The notes beneath the pieces were generated by a model. The model was not told where the DNA came from, made no database searches, and saw nothing but the letters and a program-made list of their open reading frames with translations. The translations under genes and the position numbers were made by a program. This document shows positions 17,750 to 28,200 of a DNA stretch of 64,000 bases, in pieces. This DNA is from an uncultured Clostridia bacterium (GTDB lineage Bacteria > Bacillota > Clostridia > TANB77 > CAG-508): NCBI GenBank assembly GCA_934121885.1, contig CAKOVH010000006.1, positions 16,656-80,655 on the forward strand, written 5' to 3'. Position 1 is the first letter of the stretch; every line of letters starts with the position of its first letter.

Positions 17750-20239
17750 TTACTTTTTAGTAACTTTAGCAACCATAACTGTCATATCGTCTTTTTGCTT
17801 TCCAAAGTCATTATCGATTGCTTCATTCATAATAATATCTGCAATCTTTTGTGCATCATCTGTTTCAATATCTTCTAATAAATATTTAACCCATAACTGT
17901 TTATTTAAATATTCTTTGTTAGAATCTATAATACCATCACTACACATAACTAAAATATCGCCATTTTGTAAATCATAATCATATACCACTAGGTCTGCCT
18001 GATCTAATATTCCAGCTGGCAATGTAATTGATTTTAACAATTGTACCTCTCCATTTCTTTTTACGAAGGTTGGACAAGCACTATTTTTTATAAATTCCAT
18101 ATTACCACTAAACAAATCTAATATTTGTATATCAAGTGTTGCATACATATCTTCACTTGTATTTGCTGATAATGTAGAGTTAATTAATTTTAATGAAACA
18201 TCTTTTTCAAATCCTGCGGATAATAGTCTTTCAAGCATTTTTATGGCTATTTTACTACTTTTCATTGCTTCTGGTCCAGAACCCATCCCATCACTAATTG
18301 CCATTAAATATTTACCATCATCTAATTTTAAATTTAAGCATGTATCTCCTGAAACTGGTGAACCTGCTTTTGTTGACTTAGACATTCCAACTTGTACTTT
18401 ATATTTATCATCTGATAAATATGAAAATTTACATTGTTCTTTTTGGTTTCGTAATCCACATTCTTCACTTTGTATAATCATTTTATCGTCAATTACTTTA
18501 CTTACAATTTTGCCAATCTTTTTGATATCGCATTCTGTACCATCTGTACTTTCACAAGTATTAGTATACACAGTAACTGCATACCTTCCTGAACTTGACT
18601 TCTTTATTGCTATATCTTGTATAGTAATTTCCTTTTGCTCAAGCAGTCTTTTTATTTCCTCTTTTTGCTTTGCAAAAATATCCTCATCTTTTTGTTTAAT
18701 ATCTTCAGCCATTTTTGATATTGCCTCAGATACACCCTTTAATTGAGATGATACATTTTTCTTGCTTTCATCCATTTTCTTTTTCCATATGAAATTTATT
18801 TTACTCATACGATAAGAATAATTAAGAATTTTAACAATTTTATACACATCTTCTTTTGCTTTTTCATTTGTATCTTCAAATCCAACAATATAATTATTAT
18901 GTTTTTCCAAAATTTTAATTAAATCTTTTTCAGTAATAATATCATTTTCAAGTAAACAATTAAATATATCCTTTACCATATCATCATCTGGATAATACAT
19001 TGTTTCATAAAGCATATTATCTTCTAAGCCATTTAAATACTGTCTAAATTCTTCAGTAAATATTTCTATATTTGATTTTTCTTGCTGTTTTAATTCATCT
19101 TCTGAAAGTATTGTAGCTGCTGCCTCTTGGTAGCTTTCCGCCATATCAAATATTGTTTCTGACATACTATTTAATTTATATATTGTATCTTTATTTTCTT
19201 CTAAACTTCTTCCTGTTGTTTCTGGAAGTAATTTAGTTTTACCAAATAAATCTTCAATATTAATTTTTATATTTTTAGGAATAGCAATCAATCCAAGTGA
19301 TGCAATTAATATTTCCTGAAACATAATTAAAGGAACTGTATTTCCATTTGATGCATATGCAATAACTATATTTCCAATTATAAATCCAACAATTACACCT
19401 ATTCTTCCGAACTTATTTAATAGTCCTGATATCATTCCAGATACAGCATAAACAGCAATCATTATAGGTTCAGAACCACCTATAATACCTAAAACAACGC
19501 CAATTGTTATTCCACCTGTAGCTCCAACTAAGATTCCGTTTTTCCATCCTAATACTAGAACTATTAAAATACTAAGTATATTCTTAACTGAAAATCCCCA
19601 TATATTAAAATCGCCAAATGAAGAAATTGCAATGGTTAAAAGTAGGCTTGTTCCCATTACTTCTTCAATTGTGAAAGCTTTTTTATCTCCAAACTCTTTT
19701 ATCATTTTTATGGAATTAGCAAATATTTTGTAAAATATATATGTTGTCATTCCAAGCATTACACCTGTTAATAAATCAAATACATAAAATGTTCTAAAAA
19801 ATAATGGCACAACTTGTACAATAACTACTGCAAAAAATAATTGTCCGCCAACTCTTCTCATTTCGTTTGTATCATTTTGAAGTCTTGGTCTAATAATAAG
19901 TACTAAAATAAAGAAAACAAGTGAAGTTGCTATATATGTTATAAGACTATTAGTGCCAAACTTTATAAATGTACCTATTAACGATAATACATACATAATT
20001 CCTATAGCTTGTCCATTACTAAATGCTGCTGCAAGAAGAGCAAGTCCAAATGGTACAATTGAAAATATTAAGTTATTAGAACTTAAGCCCACCATAGAAA
20101 CCATAAAGCTAATTATATATAGTGCAATATTTTGTTTATCAAATAGTCTTTTTATAATTTCTTTAACATTTTGTTTTTTGTTTGGCTTAACATCCTCATT
20201 TAATTCTTCTGAAAAATCTCTTGATATATTTTGAAACAT
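17750..20239 (-). CDS. spoIIE: Stage II sporulation protein E (PP2C-type phosphatase)
   Basis: Membrane serine phosphatase that dephosphorylates SpoIIAA and so activates sigma-F in the forespore; it also associates with the polar division ring. The cytoplasmic N-terminus (about 1-35) is followed by about ten membrane helices (40-330), a central FtsZ-interacting and regulatory region with coiled coil (about 340-590), and a C-terminal PP2C domain (about 600-829) with LMAISDGMGSGPEAMKSS, GDILVMCSDGIIDSN and DDMTVMVAKV. The start is the ATG after GAGGTGG; a longer reading frame would run across the promoter at 20291-20322. Length 829 agrees with the family. Confidence 0.96.
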   Translation of the reverse strand: MFQNISRDFSEELNEDVKPNKKQNVKEIIKRLFDKQNIALYIISFMVSMVGLSSNNLIFSIVPFGLALLAAAFSNGQAIGIMYVLSLIGTFIKFGTNSLITYIATSLVFFILVLIIRPRLQNDTNEMRRVGGQLFFAVVIVQVVPLFFRTFYVFDLLTGVMLGMTTYIFYKIFANSIKMIKEFGDKKAFTIEEVMGTSLLLTIAISSFGDFNIWGFSVKNILSILIVLVLGWKNGILVGATGGITIGVVLGIIGGSEPIMIAVYAVSGMISGLLNKFGRIGVIVGFIIGNIVIAYASNGNTVPLIMFQEILIASLGLIAIPKNIKINIEDLFGKTKLLPETTGRSLEENKDTIYKLNSMSETIFDMAESYQEAAATILSEDELKQQEKSNIEIFTEEFRQYLNGLEDNMLYETMYYPDDDMVKDIFNCLLENDIITEKDLIKILEKHNNYIVGFEDTNEKAKEDVYKIVKILNYSYRMSKINFIWKKKMDESKKNVSSQLKGVSEAISKMAEDIKQKDEDIFAKQKEEIKRLLEQKEITIQDIAIKKSSSGRYAVTVYTNTCESTDGTECDIKKIGKIVSKVIDDKMIIQSEECGLRNQKEQCKFSYLSDDKYKVQVGMSKSTKAGSPVSGDTCLNLKLDDGKYLMAISDGMGSGPEAMKSSKIAIKMLERLLSAGFEKDVSLKLINSTLSANTSEDMYATLDIQILDLFSGNMEFIKNSACPTFVKRNGEVQLLKSITLPAGILDQADLVVYDYDLQNGDILVMCSDGIIDSNKEYLNKQLWVKYLLEDIETDDAQKIADIIMNEAIDNDFGKQKDDMTVMVAKVTKK

Positions 20240-20290
20240 CCTTACCACCTCTACTTTTTTATTTACGCATACTATTTTTATTGCTTGTAC

Positions 20291-20322
20291 ATTATAGTTC
20301 ATATATTTTTATTTTTTTGTCA
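20291..20322 (-). promoter_or_regulatory. Spo0A-type sigma-A promoter of spoIIE, 21-bp spacer
   Basis: On the minus strand ATGACA and TATAAT are separated by 21 bases. The overlapping TGACAAA differs by one base from the Spo0A box TGWCGAA. The B. subtilis spoIIE promoter is likewise a Spo0A-activated sigma-A promoter with a long spacer. The predicted start point is about 45 bases before the spoIIE start codon. Confidence 0.55.
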
Positions 20323-20468
20323 TATTTAATACGTAATATAAAAAAGTTTTTTACATTATGTGATATGTTGTTTTATTTTTTTATTAAATAAAACAAATTA
20401 TGTTTAACATTTTATCGTAAAATAGCGAAAATTTCAATATATTTTTGATAATTGTGTGGATTACCATT

Positions 20469-20508
20469 AAAAATATCTACTTTTCAAATTACATGTGGAT
20501 ATTTTTTT
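20469..20508 (-). terminator. Second, distal hairpin after the surface-protein operon
   Basis: AAAAATATCTAC and GTGGATATTTTT form an imperfect stem flanked by A- and T-runs, so it can act in either direction. Confidence 0.5.
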
Positions 20509-20513
20509 AAAAC

Positions 20514-20555
20514 AAAAATACCCCAAACTTCAAATTGAAATTTTAGGGTATTTTT
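20514..20555 (-). terminator. Terminator of the giant surface-protein operon
   Basis: AAAAATACCC and GGGTATTTTT flank a loop that can itself pair (TTTCAA/TTGAAA). It is 26 bases past the stop codon. Confidence 0.8.
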
Positions 20556-20580
20556 GTTTATACTTTATTAAGTACTACTT

Positions 20581-23500
20581 TTATTTTCTTAATACTTTTT
20601 TAATAATTAATGTAATGCCTCCAATTAAGATTAATCCAATTGTAATACCTAATATGTAGTAGATAGGTGATGCTCCAAATGGTGGTAATATAATTACCTT
20701 TTCTGCTACACTTGCATCAACTTCTTGTGCATCCTCTAATGGATTTTGGTTTCCTACTACTGAGTAAGCCATTCTTCTACCAACTATATTACTTGTACTT
20801 ACAATTTCAGTTATATTTCTGTATGTTAAGTCATCACTCTTATTTTCTGCTGTTATTAATTGTGATAATACAAGAGTTTTTTCATTAACTTCACCTGGTT
20901 TTAAGTCTTTAGATAATTCAGATGTTTGGATAATTGTATTAAACTTACTTACATTGTCTGTTAATTTTGCATTTACTAAGTTTTGATTTATTAAATTGTC
21001 CTTACTTATTACTGACCATCCACTATTTCTACTATCGCTACTATTAAATTGTAAATTATTTGCTACGTAATCTACTACTTGGTTAGCATTTGTTGTTACA
21101 ACATTACCTGATTGCTTTCCTTTATAATAAAATTCTTTTCCATCATAATCTACTTCTCCAACATTTGCAACTGCTATTCTATATGTAATTTCTATAGTTG
21201 CTCCATGCATTAATTCTTCATCCATTGTTAATTGTACTAAACCTTTGTCTGCATTTTTTACTAAATTATTAACCTCTTCTCTATATGAATATCTATTCTT
21301 GCCATCTTTTCCATAATACACTTCATATTTATCATTTTTCTTTTTGTCTGCTAAATTATATTCTGTATGTCCTTTCCAAACAACATTATCGCCTTTTTTA
21401 TTTACATCAAATAGAACAGTATTATTTGCTAATGTAACTTTAATATTTGTTATAGATTTATTAATTTCAAGTTGTGCTTTTGGTCTTTCAACTAATCCAA
21501 TGTTTATATTTTCAAGCTTATAACTTGGATTTCCATTTTCAGATTCACTTTGTAAATTACTTTCAACTTCTACAACTACTACACCAGATTCTGCTGTTGC
21601 TGTTGTATTTTTAATTAACTCTTGTCTTAACGCTTCTACTTCGCTAGCTGAATACTTATTTCCGTTATAGCTTGGTGTTTCATATAGTATAGAAAGAATT
21701 TCTGCAATTCCATTTGTTACATTTGTTTTACTATAGTTGTTTATTTGTTCTCTTACAGACCAAATGTCTTTTGCATTAGATACATTATCTTTCTTAGTTG
21801 CTATATTAAATCCGTATTCTCCTGTTTCATTTTGATTATTAGCATCCAAATATCCTTTATATCTTCCATCTAAGTCTGTTGTAGGAGTTTGATCAATCCC
21901 TGCTTGATATGTTGTCGTTTTGTAATCTTGACCATTATATGATTTTCCATTATTTTTGTCTGCTCCTGATAGTCCTTCACCATATTTAAATCTTATTACA
22001 TAATCACCTGGAATATAACTATCAAATTTATATGTTCCATCACTAGCTGTTTCCGTAGTTGCCCAAACATATTCTCCTTTTGGATTATTTATATCCCATA
22101 CTGTTTTCTCAACTAATTGTACTTCAATTCCTGCAATTTTTGTTTCTTTATTGTCCATAATTCCATTTCCAATCATTGCATTTCCTTCATTTACAGTTCT
22201 TTCATCTTCCCAAGCAGTTCCATTTAACGTTCTTGTATTACCTGTAAGTTTTACATTTAATGCTGGAGCTGTATCTTCATCATCTTCATCATATAGTTCG
22301 TTCCTTCCTGGTTGTCCGTTTTTTCCCATAGAACTTGGTATTGAGTCTCTATCGACTCTACCTGCTATCATATTGTCTCCAGTTACCTTATAACTATTTT
22401 CACCATTATAATGTGGTAATGTTGTCTTTCCACCCTTATAATATGTTTTAAATGCTCCAATTTCTGCTTTATTTATTTTATCACCTAAACTTACTTGTCC
22501 ATTACTATCATTTTTTAATTTGAATGTTAAATAAATATATTGTGTCTCTCCTGATTCTTGCTTTTTATCAACATCTATTGTTATGGTTCCTTTTTTATTA
22601 TCACTTGCTTTTGGAATTGCACCCCACTCAGCTACATTACCTTTTTCAAAGCTATCCTGTAACTTATCTCTTGTTTCTTTATCTTTTTTATAGTTTGTTT
22701 TACTTTGCCATGATAAACTTGGAATGTATTCAAATGTGCTATCGTAGTAATCATATACAGTTGTTGCATGTCCTAACATACTCATTGATTGGTTACGTAC
22801 TGCTACTTTGTATGTTGCATATACTTCTAATAATCCATTGGCATTTCCATTCTTTCCTTTAAAGTTCCAATCTGCATCATCTAAGTTTCTTTCATATCCA
22901 CCAACAACATTTATTGTCCACCCTGCATATCCAGCATCACTATTTGCTTGTTGTCCATCTTCAGAATTTGCTAATTTATTATCATATCCATATACTTCAG
23001 TTTTTCCATTAATTTTTAAAGTTGCTACATATAAATCTTTCTTTAATGCCATATCAAACTCTATTCTTTGTGTAATACCAAAGTCTATATGTTTAATACT
23101 ATCGTTATCATCATATACTGCTTTATATGTTGTACCAGATACAGTTTTTATGTCTTTACCTATTACAAACTGATCATGTTTTGGATATTTAACAAGTGCA
23201 TCTTTTCCATCGCTACCTGTGAATGCTGATAAAGTAAATATTCCTGGTTCATTATAATATTGTGTTCTTTGATCATCATATCTTAATTGTTCAACTGTGT
23301 ATCCTTCATTACCATCTATTTCTTCGAATTTCTTATTTAGTAAATCTCTATCACTTGTTGTTTCGGTAGCTATAGAGTGTTTGTCATCTAATTGATCTGT
23401 ATATATTGTATTTTCATATTGTTGTCCATTATACTTAAATTCAACATAATATTTTTTCATTGCATCAAGTTTTTCAAATTTATATTTACCTTCACCATCT

Positions 23501-25230
23501 GTAGATTTTTGCTCAACAACTTTATTATCCTCATCGTAAAGAATTACTGGTATATTATTTACAGGTTTTTCAGAATCTGCTCTTTGTCCATCAGGAAGAG
23601 TTTCCTTACCACCTTTTTCATCTTCCCATACTATTCCTTCAATATCCATTGTGATGTCTATATTTTCTATTTCTAATTCTTGTTTATAAAGACTTCTTAC
23701 TGCATCTGCTGCAATTAAGTTTTGTACAACAGAATCTGATGAAGAATAACTACAATTATATGGTCCACAATCTTCATAACAATTAGGTCTTGTATGTGTA
23801 TGTTCTGTTTTATAACAAGTCTTTTGTATTGTATTTCCTTTTTCATCAGTAGTAGTTCCGTTACATTCCTCAGTATGTGTGTGTTCAGTTTTTCTACAAC
23901 TTAAATGGTCATGGTCTACTCTTGTCCTTGAATGTGAAAAACTAATCTGATGTTTTTCACCTTTATAATATGTATACTCACCATTAGCTAACATATATTT
24001 GAATTCTACTTTTAATGTAATATATGAAACCCTATTTGGATCATCTACACTTAATCCTGCATTTGGATCACTAAATATAATTTGAAAATTTTGGTCTGTT
24101 TCTGGATATACTTGTTTTGTTTCATCAACTTTTGAAACATTTTCTGGTTCAAAATATTTTGGTGTTTCAGCACTTCTATCAAGATTAGTTGCTTTATCTA
24201 CTAATATAATTTTTTCTATTTTTATATTATCTTTTACCAATTTCTTTTCACTATTATATCCAACTACTACCATGTTTGATATTCCTGAAAAAGATATTCC
24301 ACTTTTTCCATCTCTATTTTTTCCGTTTTCTTCTGTATATTTTATTTGAAATGGTCCTACTGTATACTTTTTATTTTTCTGATCTACTTTTGTTGTAACA
24401 TCATCGATACTTGTTAAATCTTGAGGGTTTAATCCTTGATCTTTTCGTACAATTTCATCGTAATCTGCATAATTTTTAGCTGTTTGTGTTAAAGGAGATT
24501 GACTTATAGTAGTATCTGATGTAGAAGTAACCAAACCTCCATCATATCCTGTTCCTCCTAAATTCCAAATAGCTCCTTGCTTATCTTTTGTCCATTCTCC
24601 ATTAGGTTCATTTGATGCAATATATGCTAATGCTGGAGGCAATTTTACAGTTCTTTTAGCTGTCCATTTTACAGGTGTCCAATAATGTCCAATGTTTATT
24701 CCATTATACAACAATCCAGTTTGCCAGCCTCTTGAACCGCTAATATTCCATTCGCTACCATCAGGGTAAACGTTATGTGCTACATATCCGCCTTTTCCTC
24801 CATTATATTGCTTTTCTAGATAAAATTTATCATAATGGTTTAAATAGCAATCACCCTTCTTATTATTTTCATCAGCAAGTTGTGTATAATATTCATTATA
24901 TGTTATATCCCACACATATGGTATGTGTGCATCAGGCTGAATACAATAAACTTGATATCCAGCTTTTGCAGGTACACGGGTATTAGTACCATTTGTGTGT
25001 CTATATGCATTAAAAGTATAACTATCATAAGTCCATGTTCCAAAATTAGTCTTATAAGAATATGTATTAGGGTCTTTTTCACCATTTATTAATGTTCCTG
25101 GACTTGCAGTATTAGTTGTATTTCCTGTTTCTGCACTTGAAATATTTCTAGTTATATAAAATATTCCAAAAGTAGTAAGTAATACTAAAAATATAGATAA
25201 TAAACATATTTTTATAATTTTATTTTTCAT
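20581..25230 (-). CDS. Giant surface adhesin with probable thioester domain and SdrD/Cna-B-like repeats
   Basis: A 1549-residue secreted protein. Signal peptide: about 1-33. Residues 90-230 resemble a Gram-positive thioester domain: YCIQP with Cys96 and KQGAIW with Gln218 are the expected internal thioester pair, which in known adhesins reacts covalently with host proteins. Residues 430-495 are a His/Cys-rich insert (HDH, two THT motifs, eight Cys). SdrD B-like carboxypeptidase-regulatory folds occur at about 525-650 (EGIVWEDEKGG) and 1000-1130 (GTAWEDE...), separated by DUF11-like beta domains. The C-terminus is LPPFGAS, a membrane helix and KKVLRK: sorting-signal layout, but not a classical LPxTG. 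It follows the 1665-residue partner gene by 17 bases, with a GGAGGG ribosome site. Confidence 0.82.
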   Translation of the reverse strand: MKNKIIKICLLSIFLVLLTTFGIFYITRNISSAETGNTTNTASPGTLINGEKDPNTYSYKTNFGTWTYDSYTFNAYRHTNGTNTRVPAKAGYQVYCIQPDAHIPYVWDITYNEYYTQLADENNKKGDCYLNHYDKFYLEKQYNGGKGGYVAHNVYPDGSEWNISGSRGWQTGLLYNGINIGHYWTPVKWTAKRTVKLPPALAYIASNEPNGEWTKDKQGAIWNLGGTGYDGGLVTSTSDTTISQSPLTQTAKNYADYDEIVRKDQGLNPQDLTSIDDVTTKVDQKNKKYTVGPFQIKYTEENGKNRDGKSGISFSGISNMVVVGYNSEKKLVKDNIKIEKIILVDKATNLDRSAETPKYFEPENVSKVDETKQVYPETDQNFQIIFSDPNAGLSVDDPNRVSYITLKVEFKYMLANGEYTYYKGEKHQISFSHSRTRVDHDHLSCRKTEHTHTEECNGTTTDEKGNTIQKTCYKTEHTHTRPNCYEDCGPYNCSYSSSDSVVQNLIAADAVRSLYKQELEIENIDITMDIEGIVWEDEKGGKETLPDGQRADSEKPVNNIPVILYDEDNKVVEQKSTDGEGKYKFEKLDAMKKYYVEFKYNGQQYENTIYTDQLDDKHSIATETTSDRDLLNKKFEEIDGNEGYTVEQLRYDDQRTQYYNEPGIFTLSAFTGSDGKDALVKYPKHDQFVIGKDIKTVSGTTYKAVYDDNDSIKHIDFGITQRIEFDMALKKDLYVATLKINGKTEVYGYDNKLANSEDGQQANSDAGYAGWTINVVGGYERNLDDADWNFKGKNGNANGLLEVYATYKVAVRNQSMSMLGHATTVYDYYDSTFEYIPSLSWQSKTNYKKDKETRDKLQDSFEKGNVAEWGAIPKASDNKKGTITIDVDKKQESGETQYIYLTFKLKNDSNGQVSLGDKINKAEIGAFKTYYKGGKTTLPHYNGENSYKVTGDNMIAGRVDRDSIPSSMGKNGQPGRNELYDEDDEDTAPALNVKLTGNTRTLNGTAWEDERTVNEGNAMIGNGIMDNKETKIAGIEVQLVEKTVWDINNPKGEYVWATTETASDGTYKFDSYIPGDYVIRFKYGEGLSGADKNNGKSYNGQDYKTTTYQAGIDQTPTTDLDGRYKGYLDANNQNETGEYGFNIATKKDNVSNAKDIWSVREQINNYSKTNVTNGIAEILSILYETPSYNGNKYSASEVEALRQELIKNTTATAESGVVVVEVESNLQSESENGNPSYKLENINIGLVERPKAQLEINKSITNIKVTLANNTVLFDVNKKGDNVVWKGHTEYNLADKKKNDKYEVYYGKDGKNRYSYREEVNNLVKNADKGLVQLTMDEELMHGATIEITYRIAVANVGEVDYDGKEFYYKGKQSGNVVTTNANQVVDYVANNLQFNSSDSRNSGWSVISKDNLINQNLVNAKLTDNVSKFNTIIQTSELSKDLKPGEVNEKTLVLSQLITAENKSDDLTYRNITEIVSTSNIVGRRMAYSVVGNQNPLEDAQEVDASVAEKVIILPPFGASPIYYILGITIGLILIGGITLIIKKVLRK

Positions 25231-25247
25231 CTTTTTCCCTCCTTTCT

Positions 25248-28200
25248 TTAAACATTCTTTTTATTTAAAATTCTTTTTTTAATTTCAATTATTCCAAATC
25301 CAAGAAGTATAACAACTCCTAATGTAATCGTTGTATATGCTATAATTTTACCAGTTACAATTGATATAACAATATCTGCCCTTGATAAATCGTCCTCATC
25401 AGTTACTCTGTTGCCTGGTGTTGAGTCAATATCTGTTAAACCTTGTTCATTATAACTTTCATAAATTTCAGCATTATTATTTAAAACTCCTAAAGCATTC
25501 TCTGTAATCTTCTTAGTGATAATTAAGGTTACTTCCTTTGATTCTCCTGGTTTAATAATTTCATTTGCTAAACTTGCATTATATACATTTCCGTTTTCAG
25601 ATAAATACCAATCTTTATTTAGTTCTGTATTAAATCCTACTCCTTCTGGTAAATAATCTACTATTTTCTTAACATATCCAGGAATTGCACCTTCGTTTGT
25701 AACTACTATTTTGTATTCAATAATAGCACTACTCTTTCCTAAATTACTTCCTAATACTTCTATTTTACCAACTCTTGAGTTTTCATATGTATATGTTTTT
25801 GTTCCTATTGTTGGTGTTGTTAAAGCTATTTTACTTACATATTTGTCCAATTTCAAATCGAATTTTTCTGCTGAATACACACCAATGTCAATATCTCTTA
25901 CATGATTATTTGTAATCTCTATAGCATCTGTTGTAGCTGCAATCGTTCTCTTTCCATCTAATGTTATATTAATATTAATTACATCTGAGTTTAGTGATGT
26001 ATCAACATCTTTTGCTTGATATGTTGTTAAGCTATATCTTGATGCATCATATAGGAATATAACAATATATTCTCCTTGTGGTAAGTTATTAAATTCATAT
26101 TTTCCACTACTATTAGTTGTTGTAATTTTATCTGAATTTGTATCTATATCTTTTACAATAGAGTTATCCTTTTTGTTTAATAGTATTACAGATATTCCTG
26201 GTAATATTGATTCGTCTGCATCACGTTTACCGTCCTTATTACTATCTATCCAAGCAGTTCCTGTAATTTTATATCTATTAGTACTAGGTTTTGAAGGATC
26301 CGTTTCTGTTTCTCCATTTTCATGTATTTTTTCATAATATTCAATTATATTTGTAACTGTATTTGTTTCTACTTCAGTAAATCCCTTTGCTGAAACAGCA
26401 ACTTTATTTTTGACTTCTTTGTCATTTTTATTTGCTAATAATTTTGCTTTTGCAAATATTTGTATATCAACACTATCGCCAGCTAGTAAAGGATCTATTT
26501 TTATTAAAACCTTTCCATTTGTTTCTTTTGTTACTATTTGCTCTTTTTCAGCATACGTATATGTAGCTTTTACAAAGTATAGTTCATTTGGTAATTTATC
26601 AGATATTATAATATCTCTTACTGAATTACTACCTTTATTAGTAATTTTGAAATTATATGTAACAGTTTCTCCTTCTTTTATATATTTAGAAGATGCTACC
26701 AAATTTGTAAACTCTAATTCAACCTTTTCAGTACGATACTCTAAAACATTAGAGCATTGTTCTTCTATTTCATCTGCTTTTACTTTAGCATAAAATGTTG
26801 CCTTTCCATTTGGTTCCTTTATTTCTGTGTTTAAAACAATAGCTTTGCTACTTTGTAACGTTCCTATATTAACTATAACAATGTTATTTTCTTCATCATA
26901 TTCTACCCCTTCTGTAACCCCTTCATCATCTAATACACTATTTTTAATAATAGCATCTTTGAATTTAACTCCTTTTGTTAATGGGATAGTAACAACCGTA
27001 TTTTTTAGCTCATCTGCTACCATATAAGTATTTCTTATTTTAATTCTATGCTCAATTATCATTCCACTATTTAAGACCATATCTTCTTTAGTCCAGCTCT
27101 CAATGTTAATATCTATATTGCTTTGTCTTACTGCTAATTTCACTTCATTAGAAACTATCTTTCCAGATATATTGCTAAAAGTAATATCAACTTTTGAAAT
27201 AATATCTGAAGAAGCATCACTTGCAACTTTCATGTCATATGAAACCTCTTTCGTTTGTTCTTTTTCAATAGCACCTACTTCAATAGTTTCTGGTGTAATA
27301 GATTCTACATTTTCTGGTTTAGTAATATTTACCTTAACATTATCCGCCGTTAAAGAGCCTATATTCTTTATTATAACTTTCATTTTAATTGTCTGGCCTC
27401 TCCTAGCAACTGTTACTCCTTCAGGTAATACTGCTGAAAGTTCAGCTGTTAAAATTGCACCTTTTCCTGTTGTCATTCCCACAATTGCTGAATTTTTAGA
27501 TTCTGAAATTGTTCCAATTGTTGAATTATTATTATAATATACCTTGTACATTTCATATACATCATTGTTATGTGTCAAGTTAGCTGGAATTTCTACATCA
27601 TATGAAAATTTTAATGTTCCACCTGCATTCATTTCATATCCATTCATTACTATTAAATATGACTTTGCTCCTGTTGTTGCTGTTTCTGTCCATCCATTTG
27701 CAGTATTGCTTAATTCATTTGTTGCATCTGTATTTTCTGAATAATATACTTTATATTTTGAAGAATCTATTCCACTTAATGTTATATTTGTTTTTAATGT
27801 TGTACTAAATGTTGAGCCAAATGCTTCTGCTGTATCAATGTTTTTGTTATCTTTTGTAGGAATTCTTCCTAATATAACTATATTTGATATTTTATTAGAA
27901 TAGTTATTTATAACTGTACCATTAATTTTTGCTGTTCTTGCATCTGCATAAGTTGCAATTGTTCCTATTACACCTTCATCAGATATTGATAATATATCAC
28001 TTTTTCCTTCTGCATAATTTGATATTCCATTTGCTGCAACAACTCCGTTAGGTGCTACAAAGTTAATGTCTGCCTGAATTCTTCCAGATGTTGTTGTAGC
28101 TACTGTATTTGCATTTGTAAAGTCCATAACAATTTTATTACTATTGCTTGGAGTTAACGTATCTACTGTTAAATCTGTATTTAATATTACTATTGTTCCT

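Larger units (their letters stand above)
20240..20580. other. Intergenic region between the surface-protein operon and spoIIE
   Basis: This 341-base stretch holds the spoIIE promoter and leader (20240-20322), an AT-rich segment with nothing recognised (20323-20468), and two tandem hairpins serving the end of the surface-protein operon (20469-20555). Confidence 0.7.

Noticed and set aside
22524..23676. Plus-strand reading frames opposite the giant surface genes
   Set aside because: They lack ribosome sites, have low-complexity Leu/Phe/Tyr-rich translations, and mirror the codon bias of the real minus-strand gene.
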